From Gonocerus acuteangulatus (lineage: Eukaryota > Arthropoda > Insecta > Hemiptera > Coreidae): 64,000 bases of DNA. The position numbers and the translations under genes are program-made. Below are positions 34,875-46,613 of the stretch, in pieces; position 1 is the stretch's first letter; the number at the start of each line of letters is the position of its first letter. Under the pieces are notes generated by a model, which was given only the letters and a program-made list of their open reading frames with translations, searched no databases and had not been told where the DNA came from. The stretch is taken from the NCBI GenBank assembly GCA_946811695.1, contig OX328126.1, positions 8,830,361-8,894,360 on the forward strand. The letters run 5' to 3'.

Positions 34875-36172
34875 TGTAGCGGATGTGTGTCGCTACTAAA
34901 GGTAGGCTAGGAAGGGTAGGAAGGATGTGTGTCGCTACTAAAGGTAGGCTAGGAAGGGTAGGAAGGATGTGTGTCGCTACTAAAGGTAGGCTAGGAAGGG
35001 TAGGAAGGATGTGTGTCGCTACTAAAGGTAGGCTAGGAAGGGTAGGAAGGATGTGTGTCGCTACTAAAGGTAGGCTAGGAAGGGTAGGAAGGATGTGTGT
35101 CGCTACTAAAGGTAGGCTAGGAAGGGTAGGAAGGATGTGTGTCGCTACTAAAGGTAGGCTAGGAAGGGTAGGAAGGATGTGTGTCGCAACTAAAGGTAGG
35201 CTAGGAAGAGTAGGAAGGATGTGTGTCGCTACTAAAAGTAGGCTAGGAAGGGTAGGAAGGATGTGTGTCGCTACTAAAGGTAGGCTAGGAAGGGTAGGAA
35301 GGATGTGTGTCGCTACTAAAGGTAGGCTAGGAAGGGTAGGAAGGATGTGTGTCGCAACTAAAGGTAGGCTAGGAAGAGTAGGAAGGATGTGTGTCGCTAC
35401 TAAAAGTAGGCTAGGAAGGGTAGGAAGGATGTGTGTCGCTACTAAAGGTAGGCTAGGAAGGGTAGGAAGGATGTGTGTCGCTACTAAAAGTAGGCTAGGA
35501 AGGGTAGGAAGGATGTGTGTCGCTAATAAAAGTAGGCTAGGAAGGGTAGGAAGGATGTGTGTCGCTACTAAAGGTAGGCTAGGAAGGGTAGCCAGGTAAA
35601 TACTGTGTCCCGGTAAAGGTGCTTCCTTTAACCTGGGGGATACCGACTAGGTACTAGACCTTAGCTGTTCCACTGAGTCGGGGAGAAGGAGTTCCGTACT
35701 GAGCCGTAGCCGTTCCTCGAAGCAGGAGTGAGAGGGGTAAGGAAGTAAATAAATAAGCCAGGTATTGACTAGAGTCGGGGGAAGTAGGAGTCGTGAGTGT
35801 AGTGACTGGAGGCTGGCGTGAGCACTGGGTACTTCGAGGCGGCGGCTTCGTACTTTGTCCAGAGATAGAGGTCGAGCAGGTAGCTAGGTCCTTGATCCTG
35901 AGTGCATGGCTGGATGGTTGCTGGAACGCCGGTTGCTGGGTGGTGAGTGCATGGCTGGCTGGATTCTGGTCTTGAGAGAGCTGAAGTGTCCTGGAGAGAG
36001 CGCCGGATCGGAATGTCCTCTGGCCAGCAGGAACGCCCCTAGTCATAGGTCAAGGTCGGGGCGCCTCGGTTGAAGTCGGGGAAGCTCGGCTGAGCGCTCG
36101 TTCCTATTGGCTGTTCCTGGATGCTTCTCATTGGTCGCCAGTGGTCACTTGTCCAGTCATTACATCTCCACA
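34875..36172. mobile_element. Candidate solo LTR (~1.3 kb) with internal minisatellite
   Basis: It starts TGTAGCGG and ends ATCTCCACA (TG...CA boundary), and both sides are flanked by ATAT (34,871-34,874 and 36,173-36,176). A 4-bp ATAT target duplication is known for some gypsy-group LTR elements of insects. The right 570 bases are GC-rich, unlike their surroundings. No internal gag-pol or primer-binding site is nearby, so if it is an LTR it is solo. The call depends on the boundaries alone, because ATAT is common in this AT-rich DNA. Confidence 0.45.
34882..35592. repeat. 42-bp minisatellite, 17 copies
   Basis: Seventeen 42-bp units (core GATGTGTGTCGCTACTAAAG), lying just inside the left end of the candidate LTR. 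Variants (GCAACTAAAG; ACTAAAAGTAGG) recur as a pair about 170 bp apart, which shows a four-unit block duplication. Period divisible by three, hence a 238-codon frame reading MCVATKGRLGRVGR. It has Met at every unit but no biological support. Confidence 0.95.
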
Positions 36173-36720
36173 ATATAATTTACGCTATAAATGATTAAAA
36201 AATATTAAAATTTAACATTCATAACTCACTATCATGTCAGTGACTAATACAAAATGTTTCAATTTTGGACAAAGAGTGTCCATGCAAAATTCCAAATGTT
36301 TCTGTCAAGTGGTTTGGGATGGGCGATGAGGTGAGTGAGTGAGTGAGTGAGTGAGTGATTGGTAGATAGATAGATATGGAGTTTGGCGCTCTACTACTAG
36401 GTTATTTGCGCCTTCCAATATGTTGGTTCGAAAACGTTTGGGTTCTTTTATAAATATTTGCTTTAGGTATTTAATTAAATTTTGAGACGTCTGTGAGTTA
36501 GTGGGGTAGGTGTAGTTCTTTGCCTGTGTGTAATGGTGTTATGCTTTGTTTAGTTACAGATTGTTACAAATAATTAGTTACAGATTATATCATTTATTAG
36601 TTTATTTATTTAGAATTTACAACAATGTAAAAATACATTTCTAGTAAAATGATACTTGTGAATATGTCCTGAAGCTCGTGAGGAGGGAAGCCGCACAGTT
36701 GCAGTACCCACAAGGCAGAA
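36173..36720. other. Spacer with repeat H and (GAGT)n
   Basis: Contains the reverse copy of repeat H (36,290-36,330, compare 2,160-2,225), a GAGT tetranucleotide run (36,331-36,358) and GATA units (36,366-36,377). Confidence 0.45.
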
Positions 36721-37085
36721 AGATTAAAATCAGGAAGAACTACTCCTGTAGTTGGTCTCTAGGCCAGTTATGCTTCAGTCGGCGAACGGGGGTATTTGGG
36801 ATTAGATGTGAGGATAAAGAGTTTATTAAACAATTAGGATGGCCGTGTAATTTTGAATGAAATTTTTGATATAATTTTTTTTATAATGGTTGGATAAATG
36901 GAATATGTACGTCGTTATGGAGAGTCAAATTAGATACAAAGAATGGAGCGTCGGCTATTTTGCGGAGGATTTTAGACTGCAAAGATTGAATTTTGTAGGA
37001 GTTGAATGGCTTTGTGGATCCCCAGAGCTCTATGCCATAAGTACATAGTGGTCTGAGTACTGTCATGTAAATGTAGTTATTAAAT
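36720..37085 (-). pseudogene. Jockey-type LINE ORF2, C-terminal fragment
   Basis: Minus strand: YGIELWGSTKPFNSYKIQSL, then ILRKIADAPFFVSN and LTLHNDVHIPFIQPL, followed after frameshifts by RRLKHNWPRDQL near 36,745-36,785. Same C-terminal blocks as the copies at 6,657 and 32,825, but with different residues, so it is a separate lineage or an older copy. Truncated at the 5' side near 37,085. Confidence 0.82.
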
Positions 37086-37298
37086 GTAGTTATTAGTTAA
37101 AGACCATTACAGTCATTATCTTAAAATCCAATATGGCAATTATAATTTAAATCAAGACTATTATAACTTAATCTAAGAATATGTAATTTAAACTAAGACT
37201 ATGACAATTATAATTTAAATTAAGAGAATTATAATAAAGTTAGACTAATTACAATCTTTTCGTAAACTTGATTAATATAATATTGATGTGATTTTAAT

Positions 37299-37315
37299 AT
37301 ATGTATATATATATG

Positions 37316-37383
<68 letters not shown>

Positions 37384-37545
37384 TTTTTTATTATTAATTT
37401 TTTTTTTATCTTTTTATTATTTTTTTTTTTTTATATATTTATTTTTATTTTATCTTATTATTTTTTTTATTTTATTATATATTTTTTATTTTTTTTTATA
37501 TTTTTTTTATTTATTTATTTTTGATTTATTATTTTTTTTCATATA
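37299..37545. repeat. (TA)n microsatellite and T-rich low-complexity tract
   Basis: About 80 bases of TA/TATG, then about 165 bases made almost only of T with A or C. The frames crossing it are low-complexity. Confidence 0.9.
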
Positions 37546-37564
37546 TTTTGCAGGAGGTTTGCAT

Positions 37565-37860
37565 CCTTAATGAATGACATTAAGAGGGGGATTATTTTGG
37601 TTGAATAAGAGAGTGTTTCCTTTAATGATCGTGGCACATGATGTTTTTTAAACAGGTTTTCGTACCGGGGGCATTCTTCAAATATATGGACTACAGTTAT
37701 TTGTTTTGTTGCATCGGTTACATTTTTGAGGATCTTCTTTTGTAATAAGGTGAGAATGGGTTTAGCGCGTGTGTCCGATTAGTAAACGGCTTAGTGCTGT
37801 TTCGTGTCTTCTTATTTGTGATTTGTGAGTGAGTGATTGGTATTTTACAAGTATATAGTT
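37565..37860 (-). pseudogene. LINE ORF2 zinc-knuckle fragment (I/Jockey type)
   Basis: Minus strand, several frameshifts: RRHETALSRLLIGHTR, a D-P-x-K-C-x-x-C-N-K segment, then ECPRYENLFKKHHV-like residues. The L-x-I-G-H-T-R and C-x2-C pattern matches the fragments at 30,403 and 50,363. Unlike those it is heavily decayed. It lies upstream of, but is not continuous with, the LINE piece at 36,720-37,085. Confidence 0.65.
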
Positions 37861-38479
37861 ACACGATTATTCTGAGCGAATCGTTGTAGTTGCTGACGCT
37901 CATAAAGAAATATTTAAAAAAGTTATCTGAGTAGAGATAAATTGTCAAATTAACGCTATGAAACTTTTGATACACCTTTGTGTCTTCCATTGTCTATTAG
38001 ATGTTTTCCACATACCTCCCTAAATTTTAGCAAACTCATAAAAATTCATAGCCTAGAAGTCGAGACCCTCCCTTGCATACATCCCGTTAGGATAAAACAG
38101 GATACCGGGGAAATAAAATTCACAACGAGAAGGGAAGCCTAAAAAAGGGACGGGGGAGTAAGAAGAGAACTTTAGGACAGTTCTCCTCTTGAAAGCTTAA
38201 ATACTTTAAGTGGGAATGAAAATAGAATTTTAACGAGAGGTTAGGGATCCGGGAACTTAGGACCGGCTGGAAGGATGGGAGTAATTAAAATTTGAAAGAT
38301 TTTTAAAGGGACAATTAAGAATTTATCATATTCCGAAGCCGATGAGAGGCAGAAAGGCCGGGTTTCTCACAAAATCTCAAAAGGCCAATTTACATTTAAA
38401 CGAATAATATAAAATAAAAAAAATGTTTTAATTGCTAAAACGAGAGGTGAACTTGATTTGTAAAGCATAATTGGAAAAG
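37861..38479. other. Spacer, nothing recognised
   Basis: No matched repeat and no coding motif. Confidence 0.35.
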
Positions 38480-38765
38480 CTATTAACTAAATTATTTTTT
38501 ACAGCGGTAAGCTATATCACTGAAATTTAATCAACTTAAATAAAAAAATTATACAAATGAATAATTGTTCACCATTTTCAAATATATTATCATTTCTTAA
38601 AATGCCTACGTTCTTTACTAGAATTAACCTTTTTCTTTCAAAATATATTTAGTTTTTTTTTCTAGACTAAAATAACCGCTTGCAGACTATCGCCCGTAAA
38701 AAAAGTGGGTTTCCGTTAGTCAGAAACAGTGCCGCCATGTTGTTTTTGAAGAATTAAAGCATTTT
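38480..38765 (+). repeat. Interspersed repeat A, copy 2
   Basis: Aligned by eye to 8,500-8,740 (TTTCTTTCAAAATAT, GCAGACTATCGCCCGT, GCCGCCATGTTGTTTT). Shorter than the copy at 8.1 kb. Confidence 0.55.
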
Positions 38766-39127
38766 TTTTTTTTTGGTTACTTTAACATCCCATATAATAC
38801 ATAGGTAAAGAATATAAAAATAATTCTACCCCTAAATGTCATATCATATATTCATAAAAGTAATATCCTTAACATATTTTTACATTCTAAACTTGAAGAA
38901 ATAATTAAAAATACATTTTTGACGATTGGGTCAAAATATACTGAATTAGATTTTCTTCAAACTTTCTAACCCCCCCCCCAAAAAAAAAATCCAGTTTGTA
39001 TATCTATAATTTCATGTAAAGTGCATCATGCTTTCTTATTGAATAAAAAACATGACTAGGTAAGTTAAAAAAACAGAAAATTCGAAATAACTGCTTTTCC
39101 TTCGGAATCGGACCATACTTCTAATGA

Positions 39128-39179
<52 letters not shown>
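39128..39179. repeat. (TA)n microsatellite
   Basis: About 52 bases of TA. Confidence 0.95.
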
Positions 39180-39182
<3 letters not shown>

Positions 39183-39429
39183 TTTCCTCTGTGTAGTAAC
39201 CCTGTAAAAAGGCCGTTTATTTTGTGCTACATGTTCCAATACACAATGTATATAACATGTATTATATATAATTTTGTCATAATTTGTTTTTAGATATATT
39301 ACATTAATGATTTAACATTCAATAGTTAATAACTAATTTTAAAAAATTAGAAAATAAATATGCATAAAGTAAATATAATTTTAAATATTTGGATAATTAT
39401 ATAATTTTTTTGTTTACATTTTTTTGTTA

Positions 39430-39720
39430 TTTCAATAGTTTTTGGAGGCATCGATCGTCTTTAGAGCCAGGCATGCTCTCTTACAAAAATCTCTGAAGCT
39501 TGAGTAGTGTTTATTAAACAGTTCTTTTTCTGTGATGCGCCTGTTTTTTATATTTTTTTGAATTGTGTTTCTCTCTTCTATGAGTAACTTACATTTGTAT
39601 ATAAGGTGCTGTGTTGTTTGTGGTGTTGTGTTGTCGCCGAGCTATTTGTTATATTTAGCTTGTGTAAGTATGTGTTTATCGTTCCGTGTCTAGTTAGTAA
39701 TTGTGTCGTGTAGAAGTCAC
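39430..39720 (-). pseudogene. LINE ORF2 C-terminal fragment, post-RNase H type
   Basis: Minus strand: DFYTTQLLTRHGTINTYLHK, then LNITNSSATTQ. The T-T-Q-x-L-T-x-H-G-x-x-N-x-Y-L signature follows the RNase H domain in R1/Jockey-group LINEs that carry one. The zinc-knuckle cysteines expected next are not evident, and in-frame stops follow. Confidence 0.5.
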
Positions 39721-39726
39721 TACACG

Positions 39727-39873
39727 TATATATATATATATATTTGAACTACCTTTATTTTCGTGAGCTTTGTGTTCTGAAACGTGTCATCTCCTTGTGT
39801 GCACTTTGGGATTGCGTCATGAGGTCAATCTCATAAGTGGGTGTCTTCCCTATGGAGGGAGGGAGGAAACTAA
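39727..39873 (+). mobile_element. Helentron-like 3' end (element N2, second copy)
   Basis: TA microsatellite (39,727-39,743), then GTTCTGAAACG, GATTGCGTCATGAGGTCAAT, CTCATAAG, the hairpin CTTCCCT...AGGGAGG and CTAA at 39,870-39,873. It matches 16,050-16,249 in order and spacing. Only the 3' part is present. Confidence 0.55.
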
Positions 39874-40298
39874 AATTATGAAATATAGATCTCAGAAGAT
39901 AAATAATAATAATAAGAAGAAATAAATATTCCACATTAAAAAACAAACGAAAATATAAGACCTTTATAGAAGAGAGGGAAAACTCTAGAATGATATGACA
40001 TCATATGGAAAATGTATACTAGACAGGAAAAAGCTTTCTCCTATATCTATCCATTTCAAAATATTATAGATATAAAAATTGAGCATCATAACCAGTCAAT
40101 GCTATTCATTTTCTTATTAATATTAAATTTAATTTCTATAATATGATAAATAATTAAATGACCTTTAATAATAATAATTGACCGGCGCACAGTGGGGTAT
40201 TTGCCATGAAATGCTGGCCAAAAGTCCGTTTTGTAAAAGTTATCTGTGAGGAAAAGGAATTAGTGCTAAAAATATTTGAATAGTTTGCGTACAACATG

Positions 40299-43200
40299 TA
40301 AGGCTAATCTCTGTACTGACATTGCCTGTAAGCCAGGCATGTAAGGCTAATCCCTGCCCTGACATTGCTTGTAAGCCTGGTGTACCACAACAAAGTCTAC
40401 AGTGCAAGGCTAATCCCTGCCCTGACATTGCTTGTAAGCCTGGTGTACCACAAAAAAGTCTACAGTGTAAGGCTAATCTCTGTCCTGACATTGCTTGTAA
40501 GCCTGGTGTACCACAACTGGCATTGCTTGTAAGCCTGGTGTACCACAACAAAGTCTACAGTGTAAGGCTAATCCCTGTCCTGACATTGCTTGTAAGCCTG
40601 GTGTACCACAACAAAGTCTACAGTGCAAGGCTAATCTCTGTCCTGACATTGCTTGTAAGCCAAGCGTACCACAACAAAGTCTCCAGTGTAAGGCTAATCT
40701 CTGTCCTGACATTGAATGTAAGCCTGGTGTACCACAACAAAGTCTCCAGTGTAAGGCTAATCTCTGTCCTGACATTGCTTGTAAGCCAAGCGTACCACAA
40801 CAAAGTCTCCAGTGTAAGGCTAATCTCTGTCCTGACATTGCCTGTAAGCCTGGTGTACCACAACAAAGTCTACAGTGCAAGGCTAATCTCTGTCCTGACA
40901 TTGCTTGTAAGCCTGGTGTACCACAACAAAGTCTACAGTGCAAGGCTAATCTCTGTCCTGACATTGCTTGTAAGCCTGGTGTACCACAACAAAGTCTACA
41001 GTGTAAGGCTAATCTCTGTCCTGACATTGCTTGTAAGCCTGGTGTACCACAACAAAGTCTACAGTGTAAGGCTAATCTCTGCCCTGACATTGTTTGTAAG
41101 CCTGGTGTACCACAACAAAGTCTACAGTGCAAGGCTAATCTCTGTCCTGACATTGCTTGTAAGCCTGGTGTACCACAACAAAGTCTACAGTGTAAGGCTA
41201 ATCCCTGTCCTGACATTGCTTGTAAGCCTGGTGTACCACAACAAAGTCTACAGTGCAAGGCTAATCTCTGTCCTGACATTGCTTGTAAGCCTGGTGTACC
41301 ACAACAAAGTCTACAGTGTAAGGCTAATCTCTGGCCTGACATTGCCTGTAAGCCTGGTGTACCACAACAAAGTCTACAGTGTAAGGCTAATCCCTGTCCT
41401 GACATTGCTTGTAAGCCTGGTGTACCACAACAAAGTCTACAGTGCAAGGCTAATCTCTGTCCTGACATTGCTTGTAAGCCTGGTGTACCACAACAAAGTC
41501 TACAGTGTAAGGCTAATCCCTGCCCTGACATTGCTTGTAAGCCTGGTGTACCACAACAAAGTCTACAGTGTAAGGCTAATCTCTGTCCTGACATTGCCTG
41601 TAAGCCTGGTGTACCACAACAAAGTCTACAGTGTAAGGCTAATCTCTGCCCTGACATTGCCTGTAAGCCTGGTGTACCACAACAAAGTCTACAGTGCAAG
41701 GCTAATCTCTGTCCTGACATTGCTTGTAAGCCAGGCGTACCACAACAAAGTCTCCAGTGTAAGGCAAATCTCTGTCCTGACATTGCCTGTAAGCCAGGCG
41801 TACCACAACAAAGTCTCCAGTGTAAGGCTAATCTCTGTCCTGACATTGCCTGTAAGCCAGGTGTACCACAACAAAGTCTCCAGTGTAAGGCTAATCCCTG
41901 TCCTGACATTGCTTGTAAGCCTGGCGTACCACAACAAAGTATACAGTGCAAGGCTAATCTCTGTCCTGACATTGCTTGTAAGCCTGGTGTACCACAACAA
42001 TGTCTCCAGTGTAAGGCTAATCTCTGTCCTGACATTGCTTGTAAGCCTGGTGTACCACAACAAAGTCTACAGTGCAAGGCTAATCTCTGTCCTGACATTG
42101 CCTGTAAGCCTGGTGTACCACAACAAAGTCTACAGTGCAAGGCTAATCTCTGTCCTGACATTGCTTGTAAGCCTGGTGTACCACAACAAAGTCTACAGTG
42201 TAAGGCTAATCTCTGTCCTGACATTGCCTGTAAGCCTGGTGTACCACAACAAAGTCTACAGTGCAAGGCTAATCTCTGTCCTGACATTGCTTGTAAGCCT
42301 GGTGTACCACAACAAAGTCTACAGTGCAAGGCTAATCTCTGTCCTGACATTGCTTGTAAGCCTGGTGTACCACAACAAAGTCTACAGTGTAAGGCTAATC
42401 TCTGTCCTGACATTGCTTGTAAGCCTGGTGTACCACAACAAAGTCTACAGTGTAAGGCTAATCTCTGCCCTGACATTGTTTGTAAGCCTGGTGTACCACA
42501 ACAAAGTCTACAGTGTAAGGCTAATCTCTGTCCTGACATTGCCTGTAAGCCTGGCGTACCACAACAAAGTCTACAGTGTAAGGCTAATCTCTGTCCTGAC
42601 ATTGCCGGTAAGCCTGGTGTACCACAACAAAGTCTACAGTGCAAGGCTAATCCCTGTCCTGACATTGCTTGTAAGCCTGGTGTACCACAACAAAGTCTAC
42701 AGTGCAAGGCTAATCTCTGTCCTGACATTGCTTGTAAGCCTGGTGTACCACAACAAAGTCTACAGTGTAAGGCTAATCCCTGTCCTGACATTGCTTGTAA
42801 GCCTGGTGTACCACAACAAAGTCTACAGTGCAAGGCTAATCTCTGTCCTGACATTGCTTGTAAGCCTGGTGTACCACAACAAAGTCTACAGTGTAAGGCT
42901 AATCTCTGGCCTGACATTGCCTGTAAGCCTGGTGTACCACAACAAAGTCTACAGTGTAAGGCTAATCCCTGTCCTGACATTGCTTGTAAGCCTGGTGTAC
43001 CACAACAAAGTCTACAGTGCAAGGCTAATCTCTGTCCTGACATTGCTTGTAAGCCTGGTGTACCACAACAAAGTCTACAGTGTAAGGCTAATCCCTGCCC
43101 TGACATTGCTTGTAAGCCTGGTGTACCACAACAAAGTCTACAGTGTAAGGCTAATCTCTGTCCTGACATTGCCTGTAAGCCTGGTGTACCACAACAAAGT

Positions 43201-45541
43201 CTACAGTGTAAGGCTAATCTCTGCCCTGACATTGCCTGTAAGCCTGGTGTACCACAACAAAGTCTACAGTGCAAGGCTAATCTCTGTCCTGACATTGCTT
43301 GTAAGCCTGGCGTACCACAACAAAGTATACAGTGCAAGGCTAATCTCTGTCCTGACATTGCTTGTAAGCCTGGTGTACCACAACAATGTCTCCAGTGTAA
43401 GGCTAATCTCTGTCCTGACATTGCTTGTAAGCCTGGTGTACCACAACAAAGTCTACAGTGCAAGGCTAATCTCTGTCCTGACATTGCCTGTAAGCCTGGT
43501 GTACCACAACAAAGTCTACAGTGCAAGGCTAATCTCTGTCCTGACATTGCCTGTAAGCCTGGCGTACCAGAACAAAGTCTCCAGTGTAAGGCTAATCTCT
43601 GTCCTGACATTGCTTGTAAGCGTGGTGTACCACAACAAAGTCTCCAGTGTAAGGCTAATCTCTGTCCTGACATTGCCTGTAAGCCAGGCGTACCACAACA
43701 AAGTCTCCAGTGTAAGGCTAATCTCTGTCCTGACATTGCCGGTAAGCCTGGTGTACCACAACAAAGTCTCCAGTGTAAGGCTAATCCCTGTCCTGACATT
43801 GCTTGTAAGCCTGGCGTACCACAACAAAGTATACAGTGCAAGGCTAATCTCTGTCCTGACAGTGCTTGTAAGCCTGGTGTACCACAACAAAGTCTCCAGT
43901 GTAAGGCTAATAATCTCTGTCCTGACATTGCTTGTAAGCCAAGCGTACCACAACAAAGTCTCCAGTGTAAGGCTAATCTCTGTCCTGACATTGCCTGTAA
44001 GCCTGGTGTACCACAACAAAGTCTACAGTGCAAGGCTAATCTCTGTCCTGACATTGCCTGTAAGCCTGGTGTACCACAACAAAGTCTACAGTGCAAGGCT
44101 AATCTCTGTCCTGACATTGCCTGTAAGCCTGGCGTACCAGAACAAAGTCTCCAGTGTAAGGCTAATCTCTGTCCTGACATTGCTTGTAAGCCTGGTGTAC
44201 CACAACAAAGTCTACAGTGCAAGGCTAATCTCTGTCCTGACATTGCCTGTAAGCCTGGCGTACCACAACAAAGTCTACAGTGTAAGGCTAATCTCTGTCC
44301 TGACATTGCCTGTAAGCCTGGTGTACCACAACAAAGTCTACAGTGCAAGGCTAATCTCTGTCCTGACATTGCTTGTAAGCCTGGTGTACCACAACAAAGT
44401 CTACAGTGTAAGGCTAATCTTTGTCCTGACATTGCCAGTAAGCCTGGTGTACCACAACAAAGTCTACAGTGCAAGGCTAATCTCTGTCCTGACATTGCTT
44501 GTGAGCCTGGTGTACCACAACAAAGTCTACAGTGTAAGGCTAATCTCTGTCCTGACATTGCCTGTAAGCCTGGTGTACCACAACAAAGTCTACAGTGCAA
44601 TGCTAATCTCTGTCCTGACATTGCTTGTAAGCCTGGTGTACCACAACAAAGTCTACAGTGCAAGGCTAATCTCTGTCCTGACATTGCTTGTAAGCCTGGT
44701 GTACCACAACAAAGTCTACAGTGTAAGGCTAATCTCTGTCCTGACATTGCTTGTAAGCCTGGTGTACCACAACAAAGTCTACAGTGTAAGGCTAATCTCT
44801 GTCCTGACATTGTTTGTAAGCCTGGTGTACCACAACAAAGTCTACAGTGTAAGGCAAATCTCTGTCCTGACATTGCCTGTAAGCCTGGCGTACCACAACA
44901 AAGTCTACAGTGTAAGGCTAATCTCTGTCCTGACATTGCCTGTAAGCCTGGTGTACCACAACAAAGTCTACAGTGCAAGGCTAATCCCTGTCCTGACATT
45001 GCTTGTAAGCCTGGTGTACCACAACAAAGTCTACAGTGCAAGGCTAATCTCTGTCCTGACATTGCTTGTAAGCCTGGTGTACCACAACAAAGTCTACAGT
45101 GTAAGGCTAATCCCTGTCCTGACATTGCTTGTAAGCCTGGTGTACCACAACAAAGTCTACAGTGTAAGGCTAATCTCTGTCCTGACATTGCTTGTAAGCC
45201 TGGTGTACCACAACAAAGTCTACAGTGCAAGGCTAATCTCTGTCCTGACATTGCCTGTAAGCCTGGTGTACCACAACAAAGTCTACAGTGCAAGGCTAAT
45301 CTCTGTCCTGACATTGCTTGTAAGCCTGGTGTACCACAACAAAGTCTACAGTGTAAGGCTAATCTCTGTCCTGACATTGCTTGTAAGCCTGGTGTACCAC
45401 AACAAAGTCTACAGTGTAAGGCTAATCCCTGCCCTGACATTGCCTGTAAGCCTGGTGTACCACAACAAAGTCTACAGTGTAAGGCTAGTCTCTGTCCTGA
45501 CATTGCTTGTAAGCCTGGTGTACCACAACAAAGTCTACAGT
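40299..45541. repeat. 63-bp satellite, about 83 copies, with 25-unit higher-order repeats
   Basis: Units of 63 bp (core TGTCCTGACATTGCTTGTAA, then GCCTGGTGTACCACAACAAA). Variants recur at fixed distances: CTCTGGCCTGAC at 41,329 and 42,904 (1,575 bp = 25 units). Single-unit variants are shared with the TTGTTTGT variant at 41,089, 42,475 and 44,809. One unit has a 3-bp insertion (AATAAT near 43,910). The period is a multiple of three and lacks stops in several frames, giving frames of 1,741 codons (plus) and 1,676 codons (minus). The plus-strand frame shifts phase by a deletion near 40,510, where a Cys-rich reading (CKANLCPDIACKPGVPQQ) gives way to VYHNKVYS. I do not accept any of them as a gene. 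Confidence 0.98.
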
Positions 45542-46533
45542 TTTTAATAGAACACTGACTTCTTAACTCTTCTCCGTATATTTATCTGTGTAATAAATTA
45601 ATTTTCCTCGAGTTTGGAATTTTTATGACAATTTTGGTTCTGGATTACTCTGAAGCAGGTAATCGACAGTACATTTATTGATTTTTAGCAATTATTAGGC
45701 CATTTGGTAATTAGTTTGTACCCATGAGATAATATAAAATGTTTCTGCCTTTTTAACGTCAAATTTAATATATCTCGAAGGTTTTTGTTATACTTCCAAG
45801 CATTTCCAACCTATTGTTTTTATATCAATATTAAAAGGAAGTATTCAGCTTTAAGAACATATAATCAGAAATTGCGGATTCACGCGGGTGTGCGTGTACA
45901 TGCCAGTTAATGCCATAGTTCACGAATGCTTTTCTTGTGTTTGTCGTTTTTCGGAGTCTAAATAATGACTAGACAAATTGTATTTGACATCATGCGTCCA
46001 AAAAAAAAAACAACCTTAATTATAAAGAACAACTAGATATGCTAATGTCCTCCGCAGCCGCGGCACAAAAATTAATTAAAAAAAGATAATAGAATTTGCC
46101 TGTAATTCTTTGTTAAAATATGCGGATTATTCATAAAAACAAATAAATTGAATCATGCACATATTTCTCGTTTCAAATGACAGTTTAAATATAAATGGAT
46201 GGTAGCACATCAAAAAGGAGATATTTTTCTTTAAAAAAATGAAGTGTGGCTTCAGGGTACATTATTGTTACCAAGGGCAAAAATGAGACATGGGCGGCCA
46301 TATTATAGATCCAATGAGCGGATTCGAATAGAGTAAAAGTGAAAAGTTATATACTACTGCAGACGGCAATGGAATTGCTGATGCTACGCAATTACAATTC
46401 TGAAGGTAATCCTCAAGCTAGTGATATATTAAAGGATGTAACTAGCTCCCATCCCGTGCAAATAAATACAAGGATGCTTATTCAAAATTGACATTACTTC
46501 CTGAGTGATTTGAAGGAAGTGGTGTATGTGTAA

Positions 46534-46536
<3 letters not shown>
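45542..46536. other. Interior of Transib-like element right of the satellite, unassigned
   Basis: AT-rich DNA with no ORF and no matched repeat. If the transposon call is right, this should be its own right-hand sequence or a further insertion. Confidence 0.4.

Positions 46537-46612
<76 letters not shown>
46537..46612. repeat. (GT)n microsatellite
   Basis: About 76 bases of GT. Frames of poly-CV and poly-HT are artefacts. Confidence 0.95.

Positions 46613-46613
<1 letters not shown>

Noticed and set aside
34883..35599. 238-codon ORF with Met every 14 residues
   Set aside because: It is the translation of a 42-bp minisatellite, and the frame ends with the array.
36740..37860. One continuous LINE copy covering 36,720-37,860
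   Set aside because: The two pieces come from different C-terminal types (no-RNase-H Jockey block against zinc-knuckle block) and are separated by a microsatellite.
40322..45547. 1,741-codon and 1,676-codon ORFs as giant genes
   Set aside because: They are both strands of one 63-bp tandem array. The open frames follow from a period divisible by three, no domain or signal is present, and a phase change does not interrupt the DNA repeat.
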